DNA from: Gammaproteobacteria bacterium
GTDB lineage: Bacteria > Pseudomonadota > Gammaproteobacteria > UBA6429 > Thiohalophilaceae
DNA length: 37,399 nucleotides
Assembly: GCA_023135195.1 (NCBI GenBank)
Contig: JAGLTQ010000048.1
Span: 1 to 37,399 of the forward strand
Direction: 5' to 3'
Shown here: piece by piece, positions 7,970-14,943 of the stretch
Layout: every line of letters begins with the position of its first letter
Numbering within the stretch: the first letter of the stretch is position 1
The notes under the pieces: generated by a model
What the model was told of the DNA's origin: nothing
The model's input: the letters and a program-made list of their open reading frames with translations, nothing else
The model's database searches: none
Made by a program: the position numbers and the translations under genes

Positions 7970-9760
7970 TTAACTTTCAGCTGATTCCTGTAGCTGTAAT
8001 GCCCACATATCGGCGTATGTACCTGATTTAGCTAATAATTCTGAATGGGTTCCTTGCTCTACAATTCTTCCTTTATCCATTACCAGTATCTGATCTGAAT
8101 CAGTAATAGTAGATAAACGATGGGCAATGACTAATGTGGTATGAGTTTGCGCAACAGAGCTTAATGCTTCCAAAATCACTTTTTCAGATTTAGAATCGAG
8201 AGAAGATGTTGCTTCATCAAAAATAAGGATTGGTGAACCTTTTAATATGACACGGGCAATTGCCAGCCGTTGTTTTTCACCACCGGATAGCTTTAAGCCA
8301 CGCTCACCAACTGCAGTATCATATCCCTCAGGCAGACTTTCTATAAACTCATGTATGTTTGCCAGCTTTGCAGCACGAATAACTTCTTCTTTTGTTGCAC
8401 CCGTTTTTGCATATTCAATGTTATAAAGAATTGTCTCATTAAATAACACGGTATCTTGAGGAACAATACCAATAGATTTTCGTAAACTTTCCTGTGTTAC
8501 TTTTGAAATATCCTGGTTATCGTAAAGAATACGACCATTGTCAACATCGTAAAAACGAAAGAGTAAACGAGCTAAAGTGGATTTCCCTGAGCCTGAATGC
8601 CCTACTATAGCCATCTTCTGACCGGGTTTTACCGTGAAAGAAATATCACGTAATATTTTTCTATCTTCGTTGTATGAAAAATCTACGTGTTCAAAACATA
8701 TCTCACCTTGCTCATGTTTTAAATCTTTAGCATTCTCTTTATCTTTAATCTCGTATTCTTTATCTAAAAGTTTAAACACCATATCCATATCGGCTAAGGT
8801 ATATTTCAACATGCGATATATGATACCTAAAAAGCTAAGCGGCATAAAAAGTTGTAACATCATGGTATTAATAAGAACAAGATCACCTAATGTCATTCTG
8901 CCATCAATAACGCCCTGCCCCGCATAAATCATAATAAACGTTAAACCTACTGCAATAATTGCACCCTGACCAAAATTTAAAATAGACATTGAGGTCTGAC
9001 TTTTTACCGCTGAGTTTTCCCATTCAGACAAGGTAGAATCATAACGTTGAAGTTCAAAGTTATCATTATTAAAATATTTAACCGTTTCATAATTAATTAA
9101 ACTATCAACAGCATGCCCATTTGCAGTTGAATCAAGCTCATTCATTTTATGCCTGTAATGCATTCGCCATTCTGTTACCACTAATGTAAAGGAAATATAA
9201 ATAGCAACGGTTGAAAATGTAATTAAAGTAAATTTAGCCTCGTAACGACCGAGCAGAATAAATGCTACCAGAATAAACTCTGCAAACGTAGGAACAATAT
9301 TAAATACCATATAATTTAATATTTGGCTGATACTGTTTGTACCTCGTTCCAAATCACGAACGACATTTCCTGTTCGCCTTTCCAGATGATAACGTAATGA
9401 GAGTTTATGCAGATGCTTTAAAACTTTATTAGAGAGCTGACGCATCGCATGATAACGAACCCGAGCAAAAACTGCGTCACGCACTTCGTTAAATAGTGAA
9501 CCGGATAAACGAAGGACACCGTAAACTATAAATAAACTGATGGGGATGATTACAGCGCTTTTATCTACCTTATCTAATATGTCGATAATCTCTTTAAAGA
9601 TAAGAGGGATTCCAACAATAGCGACCTTAGATAAAATAAGACTTAATAATGCAATTAAAACACGACCTTTATATTCCCATATATAAGGAAATATTCGTTT
9701 TAAATTTCGAAGATCCTGACGGTTACCTTCAGGGGCACTGGTATAACGAGACTGGAGCAT
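7970..9760 (-). CDS. Atm1/HMT1-type ABC exporter, fused permease-ATPase
   Basis: The 596-aa half-transporter has an N-terminal six-helix exporter domain (about 30-310) and a C-terminal ATPase with Walker A GHSGSGKST, Q-loop VPQD, signature LSGGEKQR, Walker B ILIFDEATSSLD and the switch histidine in IAHRLST. The stretch VPQDTVLFNETILYNI is typical of the Atm1/ABCB7 branch, which exports glutathione persulfide or metal-thiol conjugates. That would suit a cell handling large fluxes of sulfane sulfur (inference). It is downstream of cysG on the same strand with a 122-base gap, so co-transcription is possible but not certain. The protein looks complete and intact. Confidence 0.85.
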   Translation of the reverse strand: MLQSRYTSAPEGNRQDLRNLKRIFPYIWEYKGRVLIALLSLILSKVAIVGIPLIFKEIIDILDKVDKSAVIIPISLFIVYGVLRLSGSLFNEVRDAVFARVRYHAMRQLSNKVLKHLHKLSLRYHLERRTGNVVRDLERGTNSISQILNYMVFNIVPTFAEFILVAFILLGRYEAKFTLITFSTVAIYISFTLVVTEWRMHYRHKMNELDSTANGHAVDSLINYETVKYFNNDNFELQRYDSTLSEWENSAVKSQTSMSILNFGQGAIIAVGLTFIMIYAGQGVIDGRMTLGDLVLINTMMLQLFMPLSFLGIIYRMLKYTLADMDMVFKLLDKEYEIKDKENAKDLKHEQGEICFEHVDFSYNEDRKILRDISFTVKPGQKMAIVGHSGSGKSTLARLLFRFYDVDNGRILYDNQDISKVTQESLRKSIGIVPQDTVLFNETILYNIEYAKTGATKEEVIRAAKLANIHEFIESLPEGYDTAVGERGLKLSGGEKQRLAIARVILKGSPILIFDEATSSLDSKSEKVILEALSSVAQTHTTLVIAHRLSTITDSDQILVMDKGRIVEQGTHSELLAKSGTYADMWALQLQESAES

Positions 9761-9882
9761 GGCTTTCCCTAAGCTTGAAATTCATACTCAAACCATTAAT
9801 AAGAGATATGATTAATAAAGGTAATAATTCTTAACCGTAATTTGTATACGTTGCAAATTTCGTATAACACATAGCGAACTTC

Positions 9883-11277
9883 TTATTCAACGCCTTCAGG
9901 AACAAACCAATTCAACTTATCATGCAGTAACACAACTTCTCCGACAATAATCAAAGTAGGTGCTTTTACATTATTTTTCTTAACGATTTCATGTAGCGTA
10001 CTTAAATCACCAATGTGAACTTTTTGTTCCTGCGTTGTACCTTTCTCAACAAGCGCAGCAGGAGTGGTATCTGGTAAGCCATGTTTAACCAATTCTTTGC
10101 ATAACTCTTTAACAGTCTGTAGCCCCATATAAAAAACAACAGTTTGATTAGGTTGGGCGATTGCATCCCAATTTAAATCTGTTGAACCATCTTTCAAATG
10201 TCCAGTTACAAACATGCATGACTGAACATAATCTCGATGAGTAAGAGGAATACCAGCATAAGATGAACAACCCGCTGCTGCAGTAATTCCAGGAACAACT
10301 TGAAAACTGATATTTTCCTCTGTCAGTGTTTCAATTTCTTCACCACCACGACCAAAGATAAAAGGATCTCCACCTTTTAAACGTAATACTTTTTTACCTT
10401 CTTGAGCTAAACGAACCAAAAGTGCATTAATACTTTCTTGAGGTAATGTGTGTTTATTTCTTTCCTTGCCAGCATAAATACATTCAGCATCACGGCGAAC
10501 AAGATCCATTACACCTTGCGAAACTAATCGATCATACACAACAACATCTGCTTGCTGCATTAATCGTAATGCTCTGAATGTAAGCAAATCCGGATCCCCA
10601 GGGCCTGCACCAACCAGGTATACTTCACCTCGATCAGCAGGTGCTTCTGCATTTTCAACTGCCGTCTCAAGTAATTCACGAGCTACTTTATCTTTACCTG
10701 CAATCAAATTATCGGCTACAGGACCTTCCAGAATTTTCTCCCAGAAAGTACGTATTTCATCTGTATTTGAAAATTTTGCTTTTACTTTTCCACGATAGGA
10801 TTCAACTAACTTAGCCAGTCGACCATACGCCGCGGGAATAAATGTTTCCAGACGTGAGCGTAGTAACCGGGCTAAAACAGGAGATGCCCCCCCCGTAGAA
10901 ATTGCAATTTGAACAGGATTACGATCAATGATTGACGGCACAATAAAACTACATAAATCTGGTGCATCCACTACATTTACAGGAATATTTTTTGATTTTG
11001 CCAATTGAGATACATGACTATTTACTTTCTCATCATCAGTTGCAGCAATTATGATTTTACAGTTATCTAAGTCGCTATCTTCAAAAAAACGATTTATATG
11101 AGTGATTTCACCGTCATTTTTACGAGTAGTCAGCTCCTGGCATAATTCAGGGGACACTACAGATACCAGAGCACCCGCACGCAAAAGCATAAAAGCCTTA
11201 CGTGAGGCTATTTTACCGCCACCAATAACCAGGCAATTCTCGCCTTTGACGTTCATGAAAATAGGTAAAAAATCCAC
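9883..11277 (-). CDS. cysG: CysG, fused siroheme synthase
   Basis: The 464-aa protein joins precorrin-2 dehydrogenase/sirohydrochlorin ferrochelatase (N-terminal, NAD-binding GGGKIASRK near residue 20, catalytic Asp in VVDAPDLCSF) to uroporphyrinogen III C-methyltransferase (from about residue 218, beginning VYLVGAGPGDPDLLT, with LKGGDPFIFGRGGEE). It makes siroheme, the cofactor of DsrAB, which DsrN then amidates. I choose a GTG start at 11275-11277: AGAGGA lies six bases upstream and translation then begins at the family's usual (M)D-LP-F. An ATG farther upstream adds 18 residues unlike the family. The protein shows no defects. Confidence 0.93.
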   Translation of the reverse strand: MDFLPIFMNVKGENCLVIGGGKIASRKAFMLLRAGALVSVVSPELCQELTTRKNDGEITHINRFFEDSDLDNCKIIIAATDDEKVNSHVSQLAKSKNIPVNVVDAPDLCSFIVPSIIDRNPVQIAISTGGASPVLARLLRSRLETFIPAAYGRLAKLVESYRGKVKAKFSNTDEIRTFWEKILEGPVADNLIAGKDKVARELLETAVENAEAPADRGEVYLVGAGPGDPDLLTFRALRLMQQADVVVYDRLVSQGVMDLVRRDAECIYAGKERNKHTLPQESINALLVRLAQEGKKVLRLKGGDPFIFGRGGEEIETLTEENISFQVVPGITAAAGCSSYAGIPLTHRDYVQSCMFVTGHLKDGSTDLNWDAIAQPNQTVVFYMGLQTVKELCKELVKHGLPDTTPAALVEKGTTQEQKVHIGDLSTLHEIVKKNNVKAPTLIIVGEVVLLHDKLNWFVPEGVE

Positions 11278-11334
11278 TGTATATCCTCTAATTGACAAGT
11301 TGAGAGCTTTTATTACGATGTTCGTACAAGACAC

Positions 11335-11624
11335 TCAAATACATAAAGTGCGTATGATACCTATCCTTTTAAGCCACGTCTTTAGCAAATAAGCGATATA
11401 TCCTCACTATCAGCATGGTTAAGTTATGCTTTAATTTTAACCTACTATACTCATACGGTATTCTCACGAAACTCATAAACCAGAAAAGTCTGGAAAGATG
11501 GCTCCACATTGGGGACATCGAATCTATTCCCTACTACCTAATCTAAATAATACGAAAACAGTACGCAATGAACTCTTGCTAGCACGCATTAAAGAAGAAA
11601 TATGCATGTACTAGCACGAGATAA
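11335..11624. other. Non-coding stretch upstream of cysG
   Basis: No gene was recognised here. The stretch is AT-rich with stops in all frames, and a short frame from 11502 (MAPHWGHRIYS...) ends after about 38 codons without a ribosome site. It must hold the cysG promoter on the minus strand, but no convincing -35/-10 pair was found. Confidence 0.5.
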
Positions 11625-12020
11625 TGTTTCTCTAACAGCTTTATCCGAAGCTTCAATAATAGAAAAAAATGGCTTATTTATGGTCTGCAACTAGGTTTTA
11701 TAGTTGCTGGCTTTACAGGAATCACTCTTGCCATGATTGCATTTCTAACGGGGACGATAATTCAGGATGAGAAAACCGCCTCAATGAGTGAAATTATCAT
11801 TGGTAGTGCATTCTTAGCAGCCTGAACATCAAGTATGCTTGCAATTAATGTACAAAATACACGATTAAAAGAATTCGTGAAAGATGTAGACTCCGGTCTA
11901 GTTCTTTATATGGTAGATGTAGCGGTAAATCGAATAGACGAGATTTCAAACCTGGAATATTCAAATAATCCAGAAGTAACTAACAAAGGTATAGATCATA
12001 CAATACCGGCATTCCCCTGA
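11625..12020 (+). pseudogene. Decayed small membrane-protein gene
   Basis: One frame codes a hydrophobic helix (GLQLGFIVAGFTGITLAMIA), a polar break and then a stop TGA at 11823-11825. The same frame resumes at once and runs to 12020 with a soluble-looking tail. Upstream, plausible codons continue in a neighbouring frame (DNVSLTALSEASIIEKNG) and would need a one-base frameshift near 11665-11680 to join. No ribosome site was found. The helix pair loosely recalls small DUF2335-type membrane proteins, but this is a weak resemblance. Broken gene is the best reading; chance frames remain possible. Confidence 0.4.
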
Positions 12021-12079
12021 TTCCTTTTAAAATCAGGAGAATAACCATCTTAAAATATTTTGCGATATTTTAAGATGGT
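12016..12079 (-). terminator. Tandem hairpins ending the leftward T6SS operon
   Basis: A perfect 15-base stem (12044-12058 with 12065-12079, six-base loop) contains the stop codon of the tonB-like gene. A second stem, CCTGATT with AATCAGG (12016-12038), follows downstream on the minus strand. T-runs are short, so these may stabilise the 3' end as much as terminate. Confidence 0.6.
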
Positions 12080-13005
12080 AAAAACTCAATCGGGAATGTT
12101 ACTGTCACTTTTTGTACTGAATACGAACCAAAGTCAAATCGTTTAATTCGTGCAACCAATCTTGATTCGAGTTTAGGATCATTAAGTTCACTGGATTTAA
12201 TTCTCACTTTCAATACCTTACCAGAGGGGGCAATAGTAATTTCTAAAACGATTTTTCCTTTTAACCCCGGATGTGAACGACGAGCTCGTCTATAAAGAGA
12301 ATGTAATTTACTCTTGTTTTTATCCATAACAAAAATCACATCTTCTTCAGAACGAACATTGTCACCACGTCTGGTTGTTTTATGATTTTTCCCTTTAAAG
12401 CTTCCATTAAGCGCAAGAGATTGCCTAAAGGCAACTTTTTCGGTTTGTGTTAATACCGTTTTACTAACACTTGTAATATATTTATCTTTACTTACACCTC
12501 CGCTTCCCTTTGATGCATTTTTTGTTAAGACACTTTTATTTACCGTTGCCATTTTAAAGGCAGCAGAGCTCCTTTTTACACGTTTACCAACCATCGCATT
12601 AATGGATGAGGTATCCATTAAATCTGATAACTCATTACTTAACGCTAATAAACCGCTAGATTCAGCTTTTTTACGTGCTTTTTTCTGTATCTTGTTAAGA
12701 GGTTTATCTATTTTTGTTTTTTTCTTAACTCGCTTTATAACTTTAGCCAATTGTTTTGGTTTAGGTTTCGGCTTTATCTTGATTATTTTTGGCTTTTCCT
12801 TTTGCAGAATGAATTTTGCCACGCGTTCAGGTACCACTGTGCGAGCTTTTCTTTCTTCTTTTGGAACATTAACCAATGACATCACATAACCGAAGATAAC
12901 CGCTGTAAAAACAACAAAAATACTTAATCTATTAAAATAATTGTCTTGTTTGTTTTCAGGTGTCCAACCTAAAGCGAGGTTTGAATAACTAACCGCTGTC
13001 ATCAT
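12070..13005 (-). CDS. TonB-like energy transducer with AgmX/PglI-type C-terminal domain
   Basis: The 311-aa protein has one transmembrane helix (about 26-46), a Lys-Pro-rich segment (about 65-90, with the KPKPKPK run), a charged periplasmic region, and a C-terminal TonB/AgmX-like domain (about 225-311) containing SHPGLKGKIVLEITIAPSGKV. It would be driven by the adjacent ExbB/ExbD proteins and span the periplasm. I start at ATG 13003-13005, which overlaps the exbD stop as ATGA and has AAAGGG five bases upstream. ATG 13000-13002 is nearly as good. It is the last gene of the leftward T6SS operon. No TonB-dependent receptor is nearby. Confidence 0.8.
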   Translation of the reverse strand: MMTAVSYSNLALGWTPENKQDNYFNRLSIFVVFTAVIFGYVMSLVNVPKEERKARTVVPERVAKFILQKEKPKIIKIKPKPKPKQLAKVIKRVKKKTKIDKPLNKIQKKARKKAESSGLLALSNELSDLMDTSSINAMVGKRVKRSSAAFKMATVNKSVLTKNASKGSGGVSKDKYITSVSKTVLTQTEKVAFRQSLALNGSFKGKNHKTTRRGDNVRSEEDVIFVMDKNKSKLHSLYRRARRSHPGLKGKIVLEITIAPSGKVLKVRIKSSELNDPKLESRLVARIKRFDFGSYSVQKVTVTFPIEFLPS

Positions 13006-13502
13006 CCCTTCCCTTTCGATTTTTGCATAGCAGCAAAAGCAATATGCGTATAATTTGTCTGACGACACGTAGCGAGTATTTTTCTTAACAACTGATAAGA
13101 GATATTCTCGTCTCCCATGATCGTCACCGATCTTCCCTTTTTATTCTTTGAAGAGGAAAGTGATTTAGATGATTGAAATATTAATTCTTTTTCTAAACTC
13201 TTAATAAGAGTCTCATTATCACCAAGCACATCAATAATATTAGACACTTTATTACCTTGAACAATAATACTATCCTGAGTAATAGCTATTAGTAATGTTT
13301 CCTTAGGTGCTTTTTCAGCAATAGATGTGGGCAAACTGATATCTTTACTATTGGGTAACTGTTGTACATTAGAAGAACTAACCAATAGAAAAAACACAAG
13401 AATGGTAAAAATATCCATTAAAGAAACGAGATTAAGAGCCCCCAGTTTATTACGCTTATGATTACGTTCCATTCTTCTGGCACGACGAGACATTGTCATC
13501 AT
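13002..13502 (-). CDS. ExbD/TolR-family protein with the conserved Asp (second of two)
   Basis: The 166-aa protein has a basic cytoplasmic N-terminus, one transmembrane helix (about 24-44, NLVSLMDIFTILVFFLL) and a periplasmic domain. Asp30 sits where ExbD and TolR carry the essential proton-binding aspartate. The periplasmic part has a Ser/Lys-rich insertion (SSKSLSSSKNKKG). It overlaps the preceding exbD and the following tonB-like gene by four bases each, so the module is tightly coupled. With ExbB it would form the PMF-driven motor. ATG at 13502, 13499 and 13493 are all possible starts, and the first gives the ATGA overlap. Confidence 0.85.
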   Translation of the reverse strand: MMTMSRRARRMERNHKRNKLGALNLVSLMDIFTILVFFLLVSSSNVQQLPNSKDISLPTSIAEKAPKETLLIAITQDSIIVQGNKVSNIIDVLGDNETLIKSLEKELIFQSSKSLSSSKNKKGRSVTIMGDENISYQLLRKILATCRQTNYTHIAFAAMQKSKGKG

Positions 13503-14044
13503 TTTTTCGTCCCCACTTGTTTTGAATTACCATTATCAATAACAGCATTACTTTCAAGTTCAGGGGCATCGCCAATAGAAATGTTCGGAAATAACTCAAC
13601 AGTTTCTACGGTTGTAAATTGTACAACATCTGCACTTCTTACATGGTCCATCACAGTGATCAGTGTTTTATAGCTGATACCAGGCTCCAACAATAATGAA
13701 ATACTTTTTTCATCAGGGAATCGTGTTTTAATTTCAACAAGCACATCAGTGAATTTCTTCCATTGATTACCGTCATCATTACGTACTAAGCGTTTAATAA
13801 CACCAAGATTAGCATCCTGAACATCAAAACTATTTTTACGTAAAACCAACTCAAGATTTAATTTTATTTTATCTTGTTGATTATTTTTTACATCGAGCGC
13901 AGGTAAATTTAACTCTAATACTGTAATCCTTGAAAATACCGCAGTTATTAACAAGAACGGTACAAGAATAACCATTAAATTCATAAAAGCAGTTATATTT
14001 AGCTCAACAGCAGCTTCAACGCGTTTTTTACCAATTCGTTTCAT
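13499..14044 (-). CDS. ExbD/TolR-family protein with Asp to Asn at the proton site (first of two)
   Basis: The 181-aa protein aligns with ExbD over its single transmembrane helix (about 17-38): ELNITAFMNLMVILVPFLL against the usual INVTPFIDVMLVLL. Asn22 replaces the otherwise essential aspartate, so this subunit alone should not carry protons. The periplasmic domain continues to about 150 and ends with a polar tail. It lies between exbB (10-base gap) and the Asp-containing exbD (four-base overlap). A mixed motor with one protonatable and one non-protonatable subunit is the natural inference. Confidence 0.82.
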   Translation of the reverse strand: MKRIGKKRVEAAVELNITAFMNLMVILVPFLLITAVFSRITVLELNLPALDVKNNQQDKIKLNLELVLRKNSFDVQDANLGVIKRLVRNDDGNQWKKFTDVLVEIKTRFPDEKSISLLLEPGISYKTLITVMDHVRSADVVQFTTVETVELFPNISIGDAPELESNAVIDNGNSKQVGTKK

Positions 14045-14054
14045 AAGTTAACTA

Positions 14055-14672
14055 CTAATCTCTGTCCATTAAATTCAAGCACTTGACTGCTGCCATTTCC
14101 AGGTTATCGACTAAACGTGCCGTTTTCGTTACAAGGTATGAATGAAATAATAATAATGGAATTGCAGCAAGCAAACCGAAAGCTGTTGTGTTCATAGCAA
14201 CAGATATACTTGCAGATAGAAGATCCGCTTTTTCAGCCGGATCGGCTGCTGCAACAGCAGTAAACGCCTGAATCAGGCCAACAATAGTACCAAGCAAACC
14301 AAGTAGCGTAGCTATATTTGCAAATGTTGCAAGATAATGAGTGCGTTCTTCCAGACTAGGAAGAGCTTCCATCATACCTTCTTCCATTGCTGACTCTATC
14401 AACTCCCTTTTTTTGTTAGCACGATGGCGAGCAAAACCATAATTTAACAAAAGTGCCAGAGGGGTTTTTATTGATTCAGTTAAACTCACCGCACGTTGAA
14501 AATCATTTGCCTTAAGCATAGGTACCAATTCACCCCATATTTTTTTCGTACTAGAATCAGTACGTGTCAAATATAGAAACCGTTCTAAGGCAATCGCAAA
14601 ACCAATTGCAAATACAATTAATATCGGATACATAAAAGGACCACCTGTTTGAAAGAATTTTACAAACTCCAT
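14055..14672 (-). CDS. MotA/TolQ/ExbB-family proton channel subunit
   Basis: The 205-aa protein has the three-helix TolQ/ExbB layout: helix 1 near residues 12-32 (GGPFMYPILIVFAIGFAIALERF), a cytoplasmic helical region, helix 2 with the LLGLLGTIVGLIQAF motif, and helix 3 with MNTTAFGLLAAIPLLL, including the Thr that lines the proton path. It would form the pentameric channel around the two ExbD proteins. A strong AGAGGTGA site lies just upstream of the ATG. The gene is 34 bases after the 78-aa gene and in the same direction as the whole T6SS operon. Confidence 0.9.
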   Translation of the reverse strand: MEFVKFFQTGGPFMYPILIVFAIGFAIALERFLYLTRTDSSTKKIWGELVPMLKANDFQRAVSLTESIKTPLALLLNYGFARHRANKKRELIESAMEEGMMEALPSLEERTHYLATFANIATLLGLLGTIVGLIQAFTAVAAADPAEKADLLSASISVAMNTTAFGLLAAIPLLLFHSYLVTKTARLVDNLEMAAVKCLNLMDRD

Positions 14673-14706
14673 AAATCACCTCTTTTCCATAAATAAATAT
14701 TTAAAA

Positions 14707-14943
14707 TTAATTAGTTTCATTAAGTTTATCGATTTTTAAAAATGATAGTACTTTCTCTATAATCGATTCATCTTTTTTAGTTTTTACTTGTTCAATAATT
14801 TTTATACCGTTAAGATCTTCATCAATCAACCTCAACAATTGACTACGCTGTTCACGATATTGCAATAACGATATTCTGTTTTGATAATAGTCATTCGACA
14901 ACGTGCGTAGTGAAGACATGCTTGCTCGAAAATTCATAGTCAT
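14707..14943 (-). CDS. Small hypothetical protein (SHOCT-like helix) coupled to ppkA
   Basis: The 78-aa protein is polar and predicted largely helical, with no transmembrane segment or signal. The segment YYQNRISLLQYREQRSQLL resembles the short oligomerisation helix of SHOCT-type proteins (pattern G/N-x-I-S-x-x-x-Y-x-x-x-R-x-x-L), followed by a LIDEDLNG turn and a Lys/Glu-rich tail. Its ATG overlaps the kinase stop as ATGA, so it is translated with ppkA and may bind the kinase or the ExbB motor (inference). No known T6SS family was recognised. Confidence 0.7.
   Translation of the reverse strand: MTMNFRASMSSLRTLSNDYYQNRISLLQYREQRSQLLRLIDEDLNGIKIIEQVKTKKDESIIEKVLSFLKIDKLNETN

Noticed and set aside
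13006-13068. Longer start for the TonB-like gene
   Set aside because: It runs deep into the upstream exbD, adds Cys/Tyr-rich residues unlike the family, and a good ribosome site precedes ATG 13003-13005.
12070-14672. Ordinary siderophore-uptake TonB/ExbBD system
   Set aside because: No TonB-dependent receptor or siderophore gene is present, there are two unlike ExbD proteins, the C-terminal domain is AgmX/PglI-like, and the genes are embedded in the T6SS operon.
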